Origin: Cephalopachus bancanus | Lineage: Eukaryota; Chordata; Mammalia; Primates; Tarsiidae | Assembly: GCA_027257055.1 (NCBI GenBank) | Contig: JAPVLO010000056.1 | Coordinates: forward strand, 5,084,001 to 5,148,000 | DNA length: 64,000 nt | Direction of reading: 5' to 3' | Shown here: piece after piece, positions 46,264 through 57,724 of the stretch | How positions within the stretch are numbered: the first letter of the stretch is position 1 | Layout: each line of letters opens with the position of its first letter | Notes under the pieces: model-generated | Told to the model about the DNA's origin: nothing | Databases searched by the model: none | What the model saw: the letters and a program-made list of their open reading frames with translations, nothing else | Made by a program: the position numbers and the translations under genes

Positions 46264-47212
46264 CTTTGGCTTATTGAGCAGCACCACGGTGGAAGAATAA
46301 GCACTGTACAAAAGGCAGCAGAAGGGGAGTTGAGAATATGGTTGATCCATGTTCTAAGAATGATTGGTATAACATGAAAGCACCTGCTATGTTCAATATA
46401 AGAAATATTGAAAAAACACTAGTCACTGAGACTCAAGGAACAAAAAAAGAGCTCGGCACAGTGGCTTGCATCGGTAATGCCAGCTACTTACAAGCTATGC
46501 TGAAGCCACAAGTTCAAAACCAGCCTTGGCAACATAACGAGACCCTGTCTCTAGTGAAAGAAAAGAAGGAACCAAAGTTGCATGTGAGGGGTGCAAAGTT
46601 CTATGTTCGAAGTGAGCCCTGCTGATCTGAAGACTGATAGAGTTGCATTTGGAACATTCAAGCTGATTACTGAGGATGTTCAGGCAAAAAATGCCTGACT
46701 TTTATGGCACAGATCTTACCTATGACACAATGTGTTCCATGGTCAAAAAATGGCAGGCCAGTATTGAAGCTTGTGTTGATGTCAGACTGCTGATGGTTAT
46801 TTGGTTCATTTGTTCTGTGTTGGTTTTACTAAAATGCACAACAATCAGATAAGAAAGACCTCTACACTCAGCAGCAACAGATCCATCAAATCTAGAGGAT
46901 CATGGAAATGACCCAAGAGATGTAGACAAGTGACTTGAAAGAAGTAGTCAATAAATTGATTCTAGGTAGCACTGGGAATGGCATAGAAAAGGCTTGTCAG
47001 TATATTTATCCTCTCCATGGTGTCTTCATTAGAAAAGCAAAAATGCTGAAGAAGCCCAAGTTTGAATTCATGGTGATGGTAATCGTTCTGGAAAAGCTAA
47101 TGGGGTACATGATAGGTGCTAAAGTTGAATGAGCTGATGGATATAAACCACCAGTCCAAGAATCAGTTTGAAATTCAGTCTTTTAATAGTGACAAATAAA
47201 AAGTCCTATTTG
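46264..47212 (+). pseudogene. RPS3A: RPS3A processed pseudogene, disrupted
   Basis: Intronless, near full-length copy of ribosomal protein S3A mRNA (the small-subunit protein eS1). It begins in the 5' UTR (CTTTGGCTTATTGAGCAGC). The start codon is ACG at 46,286-46,288. Clear protein matches are a [11 protein letters not shown] segment near 46,380, a [14 protein letters not shown] segment near 46,655, LKEVVNKLI near 46,940 and [11 protein letters not shown] near 47,000. The 3' UTR has AATAAA at 47,195-47,200 followed by an A/GA-rich tail. A SINE insertion (46,449-46,565), several frameshifts and internal stops, and a deletion near the C-terminus rule out function. No introns plus a tail indicate L1-mediated retroposition. 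Confidence 0.97.
46449..46565 (+). mobile_element. Monomeric 7SL-derived SINE (FLAM/FRAM-like) inside the pseudogene
   Basis: GCTCGGCACAGTGGCTTGC, CCAGCTACTTACAAGC, CCAGCCTTGGCAAC and GAGACCCTGTCTC followed by an AAAGAAAAG tail. It is about 117 bases with only one arm. The pseudogene word AAGGAACCAAA occurs on both sides (46,435-46,444 with one base lost, and 46,566-46,576), which is the target duplication. Confidence 0.85.
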
Positions 47213-47275
47213 ACAAAAAGAAAAAGAAAGAAAGGGAAGGGAAAGGAAAGGAAGGGAAGAGAAAGAAAGGATGGA
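47213..47275 (+). repeat. GA-rich tail of the pseudogene
   Basis: AAAAAGAAAAAGAAAGAAAGG-type tract following the RPS3A 3' end, probably the decayed and expanded poly-A tail. Confidence 0.9.
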
Positions 47276-47296
47276 GATTCAGAAATTGCCATAAGA

Positions 47297-47582
47297 GCTG
47301 GGCTCGGTGGCTCAGCCTGTAATCCCGCGCCTTTGGGAGGCTGAAGTGAGTGGATTGCCTGAGCCCACGGGTTCGAGACTCGCCTGGGCAGCGAGACCTC
47401 ATCTCTATAATAAATCAAAAAATCAGCCGGGCGTGGTAGCGCGTGCCTGTAATTCCGGCTACGCGGAAGGCTGAGGTGGAAGGATCGCCGGAGCCCAGCA
47501 GGTCGAGGCTGCAGTGGCCGGGAGAGGCCACTGCACTCCAGTCTGGGTGACAGAGTGACACTCCAACTCAAAAAAAAAAGAA
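47297..47582 (+). mobile_element. Alu SINE, young lineage type, sense
   Basis: Complete dimer with many CpGs (CCCGCGCC, TAGCGCGTGCC, CTACGCGGAAGG). Flanked by a perfect 16-bp target duplication AGAAATTGCCATAAGA (47,281-47,296 and 47,583-47,598). Confidence 0.98.
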
Positions 47583-47599
47583 AGAAATTGCCATAAGAT

Positions 47600-48165
47600 A
47601 GAGAAGGCCATTTGGTAGAATAATCAAGCAAATGAGAGAACTGGACCAATGGGCAGTTGAAGTCTGAAAGTGGCTGTTAGTATGTTGGAATATACATAAG
47701 TATAGCAATCTCAGTTGATGATAAGTTTCAGAGTGTAACTTTGGGAATGAGTGTTCAGGCGGATATGAGGGTGCCTGGAGGTGAAATATTTTGAAACCAT
47801 AAGATTGGAACATTGGATGGGTCTTATAAACAGATTCTAAAGTTGTTTATGACAAAGACAAACCTCCAGATGGCTAGGAGGCCATGATCTAGGAGCCTTA
47901 GCCTCAGTTAACATAGGGACAGAAACAAGAGGCTGGCAGAGACAGTGGTGAGATACAGAATAGATACATATCATTGTATCTCCATCATTAGGCAGTGTAA
48001 ACCTCAGAGGAGCAGGCTCTTTTGCTTGTAAGTGGAGGAATCTTGTCTGGAAATGATGAGGAGGAGTCATGAGATTATTGATACCTAACACCTTCCCTAG
48101 CGCACCCACTCTCACCAACCTGAAACATACACATGGGCAACCCTTACCTTTTAATAGTTTCTGGG
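47600..48165. other. Unassigned; one stretch resembles the young L1 3' UTR
   Basis: Positions 48,098-48,135 (GCGCACCCACTCTCACC, AACCTGAAACATACACATGGGC) resemble 49,048-49,088 of the nearby L1. No L1 continues on either side, so this may be a partial copy or coincidence. Confidence 0.35.
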
Positions 48166-48169
48166 AAAA

Positions 48170-48305
48170 TAACGTTTACTTCAGTTGATAGGTAAATAAT
48201 AATAATATCTGTGCTTTTAAGCATTTAGTCCACACAATAGACCAATAAAATTTTTAAAATGAGCAAATTGAGACTCAATGTTAAATGGCAGAGCTAAAAA
48301 TGGCA
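48170..48305 (-). repeat. MIR fragment, antisense
   Basis: AATAATAATATCTGTGC, TTTAGTCCACACAATAG, AAAATGAGCAAATTGAGAC. Confidence 0.65.
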
Positions 48306-48344
48306 TTGTGGTTTTTATATCACTGAAGTCATTGTTCCACAATA

Positions 48345-49215
48345 AATGGTTAAAGGTATAGGTTTCAAAACCGTATGTTTCCTCATCTTTCAACTGGGCC
48401 TATAAAGTAGGTAGCATGCTTACTTTACTCCAGTAAGAATGACCATCATTAATAAAACAAAAGACAACAGATGCTGGTGAGAATATAGAGAAAAGGGAAT
48501 GCTTCTACACTGTTGGTGGGAGTGCAAACTAGTTCAACCTCTATGGAAAACAGTGTGGCAATTCCTAAAAGAACTAGAAATTGACCTTCCATGACCCAGC
48601 AATCCCCCTTTGGGAATATACCCGGAGGAACTCATATCATTCTACAAAAAAGGTACTTGCGCACTCATGTTTGTTGTAGCACTATTCACAATAGCAAAAA
48701 CATGGGACCAACCGTGCCTCCATCAAAACTGTACTAGATTTTTTAAAAATGGTACATGTACATGATGGAATATTATATAACCATGAAGAAGGACAAAATT
48801 ACGGACTTCAAAGCAACTTGGATAGATTTGGAGTCCATCATACTCAGTGATCTATCACAGAAACAAACAACTGAGTATCGCATGTTCTCACTCATAAGTG
48901 GGCCCTTAATATTAATTATAATACTACAAGAAAGGGATTGGCAGTAGCAGGACACTGCCAGGAGGAAGGGGGGGGACACATAACATCAATAAGAGTGCTC
49001 GGTCCTAATCCAGGCAAAGTGAGGGCTAATGGAAAGCCCAAACTTCACCTGCGCCCACCCCCACCAACTTGAAACACACACATGGGCATGTATGTAACCA
49101 ATTCTGACTTGTACCCCACATATATACAATAAAAATAGCAACAATAAAGTAGGTAGCGTGTTTAATAATACAGAGCTAGGCCATAGTAAGTACTCAATAA
49201 ATATCAGCTGTCATT
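48345..49215 (+). repeat. MIR fragment, sense, split by an L1
   Basis: TTTCCTCATCTTTCAACTGGGCC with TATAAAGTAGGTAGC (48,380-48,422) resumes after the L1 as GGCCATAGTAAGTACTCAATAAATATCAGC (49,172-49,205). Confidence 0.8.
48423..49143 (+). mobile_element. 5'-truncated L1 with ORF2 end and lineage-type 3' UTR
   Basis: It begins within the ORF2 C-terminus (ACAGATGCTGGTGAGAATATAG, CTACACTGTTGGTGGGAGTGC). A 63-codon frame at 48,756-48,947 keeps the conserved TWIDLESIILSDLSQKQTTE and MFSLISG segment. The 3' UTR reads AAGAAAGGGATTGGCAGTAGC to TGACTTGTACCCCACATATA. Flanked by a 21-bp target duplication with two mismatches (48,402-48,422 and 49,144-49,164). Confidence 0.96.
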
Positions 49216-49219
49216 ATAT

Positions 49220-49775
49220 GCCATTGAGTTATTGTTGCAGTTATTGTTATTATTATTATATCTCACTATAGTACTATAAGCCTAATCGCCACAAATGTGA
49301 GTAGGATCACTTCTTTTATAGTCAATAGCAGATTATTAGTAGATTAGTAGATTAGGTCAACAGTAGATTATTTGCAGTTTTGAATATGTAATCCATCTGA
49401 TGCTTTTAGCAAGAAGCTTGATATTTTTGTCTTTAGAAAATCTGTAAAAGGCAAGTGAAATTCAGGTAAATAGAATGAATACTTGCTCACTATTCATATT
49501 TGAATCCAACCCCTTAGCAGCCAGGCCATGTATTAGGACCCCACCCCAAAATACCACAATAGAGGTTATTAGCCTTACCCAGTGTAGAACCACACTCCTG
49601 TGCAGTATTTGCCTATGTCTCCGTTAGAATGAAGCTTTACCTAGCTCAGAAGACAGAATGGATATATTCTCTGTCAGAGTGGGCCTAGTAAAACCCTGAT
49701 AGAATGTACCATGGGGAATAAGGAGTAACTTGTCAACTGAGAGTTAATCAAAAGAACACATGTGCATGAAACTGC
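49220..49775. other. No gene or clear repeat
   Basis: AT-rich unique-looking sequence with a local ATTAGTAGATTAGTAGATTAGG direct repeat near 49,330. Confidence 0.4.
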
Positions 49776-49779
49776 CAGA

Positions 49780-49900
49780 CTACAGAGCTGGCAAAGATGT
49801 TAGAGATCATTTCATCCAACCCCCACTTTCTACTGATAAAGCAAGTGAGTCCCTGGGAGGGAAAAGGTCTTGCTCCGGGTCATGCAGCCGGCAGTAATTT
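49780..49900 (-). repeat. Diverged MIR/L3-like fragment, antisense
   Basis: AGATGTTAGAGATCATTTCATCC, CCAACCCCCACTTTCTACTG, GGTCATGCAGCCGGC. The class is not certain. Confidence 0.45.
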
Positions 49901-50144
49901 TGTTTTTTTCAATAATTAATATGAACAGTCTTTCTATATATCAATGAGTCCACCTTCCTGCCTTTCTAAGCACAATATAATGACCATAATTGAATTTGTC
50001 TTTGACAGTGGGGAGAGCAAGCTTTTAGGGTTTTACAGGGCCCCAAAGTCATCAGAGAAAGATAAATTGTCATGAACTAAAGCTAGAGAGCTACCTATTG
50101 ACCATGAGCAACTCGAGGAATGGGCCTGGTCTTATTCATGAGTA

Positions 50145-50330
50145 AAAGCAAGCTTCAAATCCTGGCTTAGTCATTTACTTGCTTAAGCAAGTCACTTAAC
50201 CTCTCTGAGCTTCTGTTCTCATTGTAAATTTAGATCATAAAAACTTCCTCAGAGAATGTTTGTGAGGATCAAATGAGGCAAGATATATATACACATAGTA
50301 CCTTGCACACAAGAGGCATTCAATAAATTT
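50145..50330 (+). repeat. MIR SINE, sense
   Basis: TTCAAATCCTGGCTTAGTCATTTAC, AGTCACTTAACCTCTCTGAGC, TTGTGAGGATCAAATGAGGC, TACCTTGCACACAAGAGGC. Confidence 0.93.
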
Positions 50331-50334
50331 ATAC

Positions 50335-50560
50335 TTTCACCTAACATTTAACTAATGCCCTGCTAAAAGCTAAGGATACACTGATGAAAAAGAGAGCCAA
50401 GGACTCTGACTTTGAGAAAGGAGCAGAGGTGAGGACCCCAGAGGAGGAAGTAGACAATAAGCAAACAGACTGACAATATAATTTCAGATGATGCTCTGTG
50501 CTATGAAGGTTTTTGAAAACAAGAACATGAGTTGGGGTGATGGTGTTTACGAGAAGGGAC
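50335..50560 (-). repeat. L2 fragment, antisense
   Basis: AGCTAAGGATACACTGATGAAAAAG, AGGAAGTAGACAATAAGC, ATGATGCTCTGTGCTATGAAGG in antisense L2 order. Confidence 0.7.
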
Positions 50561-50885
50561 GGCTTCAACCAAATGTGGCCAAGAGCAGTCTTTTCAAGAT
50601 TCTATTTAAAGGGGACCTAAATCGTACGAAAAAAGCAAACAATCACAGATCCAGGGGAAGAGCATTCTTGACAGGCAGGAAGGCCCTGGGCAGGGGCAAG
50701 ATTGGCATGCTCAGTCAGCAACAAGGTGGCCAGTTTGTTTCCAGCATGGCCAGCCCAGTAAGCAGGACATGAGATAAGGCTGGAGACATCAGTGCAAGCT
50801 CCATCTCAAAGTTCTAGGTTACCCTGTGAAATCTGGGTTTCATTCAAAAAGCAATGGGAGCCTAATGCAACTATGAATACTGGGA

Positions 50886-51615
50886 TGTATTAAAAAATAA
50901 ATATTTGGTCTTTATCCCTGATTCCTGGCACACAGCTTATAAAACCCTTGGAATCTCCAGAGTGATGAGTGTCTTTGTGTATGCTACTGAGATGGCTGGG
51001 AACTTCTGAATAGCTTCAGGATTGGGGGCTGATTGCCAAGAAAACCAAGGCATGATTAGAGGGTTGAACTCTCAGCTCCTCCCTTGATCTTCTAGGAGGA
51101 GAGAATGTCTAGAGATTGAGGCAATCACCAAGATTTAATCAGTTGTGCCTAAGTAATGAAGACTTGATAAAAACACGTGACGGGTTCAGGTAGCTTATGG
51201 GTTGGTTAACGCATGGAGGTTTGTGAGGGTGGCATGCCTGGAGAAAACATGGGCGTTCACTGCACCTGCCTCCCCTCCACACCTTGCCCTGTACATTTCT
51301 TTCATTTGAGTGTTCCGGGGTTGCATCCGTTGTTACAAACTAGTAATAGTAAGTAAACTGTTTTCCTGAGTTCTGTGAACACATTCTAGCACATTATCAA
51401 ACCTTGGGGGATGGGGCTTGTGGGAACCCTCAATGTACGGTCAGTGGGTCAAAAGTACAGGAGCCCCAGGACTTGTGACTGGCGTCTGAAGAGGGGGCAG
51501 TCTTGTTGAACTGAGCCCTGAAACTGTCAGAATTGAATTGAATTGTAAGACATACAGTTGGTGTCTGGAGAGTTGGGGTTAGTGTAAGGACACACTTTTG
51601 GTGTCAGAGTGTTAT
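50886..51615 (+). mobile_element. ERVL-type solo LTR
   Basis: One long terminal repeat with no internal retroviral genes beside it. Landmarks in order: TATTTGGTCTTTATCCCTG, GAATCTCCAGAGTGATGAG, GATTGCCAAGAAAACCAAGGC, TTAATCAGTTGTGCC, ATGGAGGTTTGTGAGGGTGG, TAGTAAGTAAACTG, TGGCGTCTGAAGAGGGGGCAG. Subfamily not fixed. A solo LTR is the usual product of recombination between the two LTRs of an integrated element. Confidence 0.85.
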
Positions 51616-51654
51616 AGGTCTAATCTTCTCAGAGAGACAAAACTAATTTTCCTC

Positions 51655-51785
51655 ATTCATTGATTCACTCAGCAGGTATTTATGGATTGCCTATTCTGGC
51701 TGGGCATAATTCTTAGTGCAGTGAAGGAATCAAAGAACCCCTGGCCACACGGAGCTTGCTTGCTAGGGGGATAATGCATATGTAA
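51655..51785 (-). repeat. L2 3' end, antisense
   Basis: CATTCATTGATTCACTCAGCAGGTATTTATGG, GCATAATTCTTAGTGCAG, CACGGAGCTTGCTTGC. Confidence 0.75.
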
Positions 51786-51794
51786 GGTCTATGG

Positions 51795-52005
51795 AGCATT
51801 TACTATATGCTGGCACTGTTCTAAGTGCTTTACCTCAAATAACTTAACATGATTCACATAACAGTGAGAGGCATACCATTATTCTCTCCATTTTCAGATG
51901 AGGAAACAGGCGTAAAGAAATTAAGTGTAATTTGTCCGTGACCATACAGCAAGTAAATGGTAAAGTTCAATTTCAAATCCTGGCATTCTGTTCTCGAAAA
52001 AATTA
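51795..52005 (-). repeat. MIR SINE, antisense
   Basis: GCATTTACTATATGCTGGCACTGTTC, CATTTTCAGATGAGGAAACAGGC, AGCAAGTAAATGGTAAAG, AATCCTGGCATTCTG. Confidence 0.92.
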
Positions 52006-52084
52006 CCCTGATTGACCCAGACTGCTGTCAGAGAGACTAAAGTGGAAATCACGAGATTGGCCAGAGAATTGGATACTGGCATTT

Positions 52085-52240
52085 TCAACAATTCTGTGAG
52101 TAGACATTACTATTCTCACTTTATTGATGGGAAAAATGAGGCTTAGTTCACACATCTGATAAGCAGCAAAATCCAGATCCAACCCCAAATCCGTGTATCT
52201 CTAAAACCCAGTATCTCTCCACTAACACCTCTATTTCCTT
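52085..52240 (-). repeat. MIR SINE, antisense
   Basis: TCTGTGAGTAGACATTACTATTCTC, GGAAAAATGAGGCTTAG, AGATCCAACCCCAAATCCG, CTCTCCACTAACACC. Confidence 0.8.
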
Positions 52241-52244
52241 CAGA

Positions 52245-53015
52245 ATTAGAGAGTCTGCATACTTTCTTTATGATCAAGAGATGAATTTGAGGTATATTTT
52301 AGAGGCAAAATTAGAGAACTTGCCATCTAAAAATTTTTATTTCCTCTTGGTTGATGTTTTTATAGTTGAAAATCAAAATATAAATATACTGACACATACC
52401 CTTAGGTACCTATACAGTATTTTTTCTTGTACAGTTGTTAAATTGAGATATAGTATGCACAAAGTTCAATACACAGATATCAAGTATCTTACCAGTTTGA
52501 TGCATTTTGATAAATGTATACACCCATATAGTCAACACTCTACACAAGAGATATAAATGTGTGTGTAGATAGATAGAGTGCATTTAAAATTTTAAATGAG
52601 GTGCCTGTCTTTATATCTGGATTATGGATGAGGACCTCTCCCACTCTCTTTTCTCTTATCTCTTCCTGCTTCTCAATGGACATTGTTGTCTCCAATTCGT
52701 GGGGATTACACAGAACACCAGGTGCAGGTCAGAAAATGACAGTGTCAAAAAGAAAATAAAACAAAATAAGTAAAGGAACAACTAGCCATTTCTTAATGCT
52801 TGTAGTAGGAAAATCACATTGATATATTTTCTGTTTTTCTATGGAAGGGTCATGTGCCTCAGCCCACACGTTAGCACGTGAACTTGTTGTTCCAGTAAAA
52901 TGAGTCAGAGTTCCTCAGGAAGACAGATTCATGTATCTCAGAGTTATGTGTCAGCATCTGTGGAAAAAGGTGCAGTGTACTATAATAATGCACCCCCCCA
53001 CACACACATTCTCGC
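52245..53015. other. No gene or clear repeat
   Basis: AT-rich. Positions 52,430-52,560 (AATTGAGATATAGTATGCAC, TTTTGATAAATGTATACACCC) could be an antisense L1M 3' scrap. Otherwise nothing. Confidence 0.4.
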
Positions 53016-53019
53016 CCAG

Positions 53020-53350
53020 AGTGATCACATAGCTAATAAGCAGCAAAAGTGGGATTTGAACTCAAGCCTACAGCACTCAATGTCCAAGTTTTTTCCATCA
53101 CTGGGAGGATGGTACCACTGGGTCTGAGTGTAGGGCTAAGCAATGGCCTGGAGTTAGAACCGAGTTAGAATTCTAACTTTACTACATATTGGTTTTACGA
53201 TCTTGAACAAATTGTCTATACTGTCTCTGTTCAGTTTCTTTATTCAGAAAGTTGGGATAGATAGTAACTTCTGTGTCCTAAAATCATTTTAAGGGTTAAA
53301 ACAGTCATGTACTTTCAAGAATTAGCACAATGCACGACACAGAGTACACA
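53020..53350. repeat. Two adjacent MIR fragments in opposite orientation
   Basis: 53,020-53,100 is antisense MIR (ATAGCTAATAAGCAGC, GGGATTTGAACTCAAGCC). 53,140-53,350 is sense MIR (TCTAACTTTACTACATATTGG, AGCACAATGCACGACACAGAG). Confidence 0.75.
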
Positions 53351-53354
53351 CCTG

Positions 53355-54075
53355 GACAAAGTTGGCTTAAACCAAGAACCGCAGTGGCAGTGGCAGTTGG
53401 CAGCTGAGTCAATGGACACCACAGTGTTTTGGGATCACATACCCTGTTAGTTAAAAAAAAATTTTTTGAACATGCATCCTCAGTATATAAAACTTACTGC
53501 TGAAAAAGCATAAACATGTAATATTGTGCTTATAGATTATTTACTTTATAAAACAAGTGAAGTATATCTGAACCAAAGTACTTCAAATGTATTTGCCCAT
53601 CATGGTGGCTTCATACTAACATTAGCAATATGTAAAGATACACTACATGTTATCTATGATGAAGTATATTTTCAGTTATTTTTAAATGATCATTGATTAT
53701 TTCTAAATGATTTTGTATGTGCCTGTATATCCATATCTCAAATTCATATCCATTATCCCATGATAATTTGATTTTTTTGTCCCAATTCCTATCTTATCTG
53801 ACTAGATTTTCATTGTTTTTACCTTATAATATGAAGAACTAATGCTGTGTAAAGTGCACATTATCTTGTTTACTTGGGGCTGAATTGGCACCATCCCTTG
53901 CAATCCCTTGACTGAACCATTTTCAGCCACTTGCTCATTTCACGAGGGTTAGTTTAAATAGAACTAGGTAATATCTATAAATCACTGACCTGGAACATGT
54001 AAATGACAACATGTAGCAAATTTTGGAAGCTGAGGACATGTAAGCAGGCACCAAGCTGCCATCCCTTGGAGTTAT
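53355..54075. other. No gene or clear repeat
   Basis: AT-rich unique-looking sequence. Confidence 0.4.
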
Positions 54076-54098
54076 AGAGCTCTCACTCTTCTTTCAAA

Positions 54099-54290
54099 AG
54101 ACCTCATCTCTACAATAAATCAAAAATTAGCCGGGCATGGTAGTGCACACCTGTAGTTCCAGCTACTTGGAAGGCTGAGGCGGAAGGATCGCCGGAGCCC
54201 AGCAGGTCGAGGCTGCGGTGACCGGGAGCGGCCACTGCACTCCATTGTGGGCGACAGAGTGAGACTCCAACTGAAAAAAAAAAACAAAAA
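54099..54290 (+). mobile_element. 5'-truncated Alu, young lineage type, sense
   Basis: It starts at the end of the left arm (AGACCTCATCTCTACAATAAATC) and contains a complete right arm with CpGs. CTCTCACT occurs at 54,080-54,087 and 54,292-54,299, a plausible short target duplication. Confidence 0.93.
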
Positions 54291-54441
54291 ACTCTCACTT
54301 CTTATGTGACTCATGACTATCTGACATGTGGGCCCAATGGGCAGATCTAGTGACAATCCACATATTCATTGCTGACAAATGAATTTAATTTTATTTGTCA
54401 GCAATAATTATTTAATTTCTTTAGACTCAGAAATTATATAA

Positions 54442-54847
<406 letters not shown>

Positions 54848-54899
54848 GGCTGGCTTTGAGGATCTCACATTGCCTCTGCTATGAAAATTATCACCTTTT

Positions 54900-55010
54900 T
54901 CTTCAGCAATTCTGCAGACATTAACCAAGCACCTATAAGTGCTAGGACCATGCTAGCCATTAGATTTACAGTGACATGGTTCCTGCCTTTTGGGAGTTCA
55001 CATACAGCTC
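54900..55010 (-). repeat. L2 3' end, antisense
   Basis: ATTAACCAAGCACCTATAAGTGC, ACAGTGACATGGTTCCTGCC, GGGAGTTCACATACAGC. Confidence 0.7.
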
Positions 55011-55014
55011 ATTT

Positions 55015-57505
55015 CTGCCATCCCAGGTCCTGATTTATTCTACCCTATAGATTGTGACTCCAGACACTGTCAAGTTTGCAGTGCCATGTGGTACGTTGGG
55101 CAAGACAGTGTTCTCCCAAAGTCTTAAGGCCATTTTTTCCCTCCTCCATGATAGAGGAGAAGGTACAGGATCCTGTGCTCCCCAAATCCGCCAGCATCAG
55201 TGGGTTTGTCCCTCATGGATTCTTATTTCTCTAGGGGCATTGTAGAGCTCCTTTCTACCTTTAGCCTACTTCCCCTGGTAACTCACCCCAATGTGACCTA
55301 TGGCCCTTTGGTAGCTCCCAAGCCAGGCCTTAATACATGAGAATTGGATGTCCCTGCCCACACCCAAGCCTGGCTATTGCTCATGCTGCCACAAGAGAAG
55401 TGGTAAGCAGTGTGTGCTGACTGGTATCTCGGACTCGACACACCAGGGAAGGGTCGGGCCCCATGAATGAGGCCTTTCATGGCCATGGTACAGGGACCCT
55501 ATTTTTTCCTAAAGAAACGCTTCACTTGCTTTCAGAAGTGACGACCAAATGTGAACTTTCATGGTTTATTTATAGCTCTGCCTTATAGAGAGAAAGAAAA
55601 GAAGTGATTAAAATGCTATTTTACAAAATATTTTGTTTTTAAAAAGCTTCCATTGTGTGGGCTAAAAGGAAAAAAGAAAAGTCACTGTATTCATTGTGCT
55701 GTCTAGACTGTCAAACAAAGAGGGTAGCGTGCTGCAAATTAAGATTGTCCGGCTCCTGCCTGCTGACAAAAAGTTTGAATTTAGAGGCCAACTTCAAATA
55801 AACCCCTTTGGAACAGAAATATATTGTGGGGGGTGACTATATTTAGCTCGGTCAGCATTTCCATAATAAATTCATATTGTTATGTTGTGGTAATTTCCAG
55901 ATTTACTGCAGCCAGTGGGATCATGAGATTTCAGTTTTATGTTAATTATTTGGAGAAATTGAAAAACTCAGCAGTGTTATTTCTGATGACAGCAGTGATT
56001 CTCTCTGGGCATTCTGCATTTTGTGTCAAGTACCCATAATAAACCCTGCCTTCCAGGAGAAGAGAAAGTGAGCCCAAGTCATTTTGACTGCCTGTGTAAG
56101 CATAACTTTTTTAATGTAATGCAGTATATATTGTGTCCTTACCATTATAAAATCGATATATGCCACTGTAGAAAATTTAGAAAACATAATACACAAGTTC
56201 ACAAGAAAAAGTATCACTTATGCTTTCCAACCTGGGAGTATTTTGTAATATATTTTCATCCAGTCTTTATTATGTGTATGTAACTTGCGTTTAACAGATG
56301 TGTAAAACAAACAAAAATTGTGCAACACAAATACAATTCTTGAGGTAGAATCAAAGGTCAACTTTATTTTTTATTCCTCCTACCCCCTTAGGTGTATGCA
56401 GTGGAGCTAGTTTTTCCCTGCCCTGGTTAAAAATTCTAATGGCTCAATTGCTTTTTTTAGATAAGTACAAAATCACTTAGTTAATGCAAGTTTTATGATC
56501 CCCATAAGTTGTGAAACATAGCCACAATTCAGAAATTCAAATACCTAAGAATATATAAAAGTAAAGGTAAGATGTCTCCAATTCCTCCAGCTCTCGGGTC
56601 TGGCATAAATGAGAAGTAGCCTTCTTTAATTTTGCTTCCTCATTCACTTTCTCTCCAATATATTAGCCTTTTTCTTATTCCTCTCAAGGGGTTAGAAGGG
56701 ATAAGGGAAGAGAAGCAAAGAGTGTAGAAAAGTACTTATCTGATCAGTACTGTCATAATGGACTTCGTGTTCTCTTAGCCCAATAGCACTTTTCTCATAA
56801 GGCTCCATCATAGGTGTTTTTGTTGAAGACCCTCTACCTCTGAAAACCTCTCACCTGGAATACCTTATCTTGGTTAATGTCTCTTTATTCTAGTAGATTG
56901 CTTACTCTTCTCTTAATTCCTTAGAAGTCTGGTTGTTCATCTCTAGCTTCTTTATACAGACTCCTCTGCCACATTAGGCAGCCATATTGGATAGGATCTA
57001 AGACAACCCATGACAAGACAGCTCTCACACAATGGCCACCTAGAGTTTGTGAGAAGCAGTCAAGCCATTAGAAGCCTGACAGACTCTGGCAGTGCTGTTT
57101 GAGCCCAAGGCAACCTCTCCTACCCTTCTACACCTCAGCTCCCAGCCAAACTGTCTCCTCTAGGTAGGAATCACACAGACTCCACTGTGTGCCATAACCT
57201 CAGGGACACGCATCAAGTTCTCAGTGAAGCCCTGTTGACTTGTGGAGGGAGAGGCTCCTCTCACACCTTACCTTAGAAGGAGGTCTGATGCACAATAAAC
57301 CAACAGCTTTTTCCTAAAGATCTATCTCTGTCTGACCTTCCATGTGGATGAAAGGTTTAAGAGTTGATTAATGGGCTCTCAGGCACCCTTTTTACAAATT
57401 CTTCAGGGTGGTCTGTTTTCCAGCTCACTTTGGTATCTTATATCTGTCATCTTTAGATCTCAGCCAAAACTTCCATTTTAACATTCTGTCACGTGTATTA
57501 TCCTT
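55015..57505. other. Long repeat-poor interval, no gene identified
   Basis: This is the largest stretch without a recognised repeat. The part at 55,555-55,990 has long non-repetitive AT-rich words (ATTAAGATTGTCCGGCTCC, AACAGAAATATATTG) and could be conserved non-coding DNA. 57,110-57,340 has weak LTR-like character (CACAATAAACCAACAGC). No frame over 90 codons. Confidence 0.35.
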
Positions 57506-57509
57506 AAGT

Positions 57510-57720
57510 TCATTCATTCAGTAGACATTCCCTGAGTGCATACGATATGCCAGATGCCGACTTTGGCAGTGAAAATAATTATAACAATTCCTGCTTTAAG
57601 GAGCTCACAGTCGAGTTGGAGAAGCTGATCTGTTAACAAAAAATTATGGTGCCATGTCATAAATGCTATGATAGATGGAAGCACAAGTTGCTGGGGGAGC
57701 AAATAACTCAATCTAGGTGG
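57510..57720 (-). repeat. L2 3' end, antisense
   Basis: CATTCATTCAGTAGACATTCCCTGAG, GATATGCCAGATGCC, CAATTCCTGCTTTAAGGAGCTCAC, TCATAAATGCTATGATAG. Confidence 0.85.
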
Positions 57721-57724
57721 GAGG

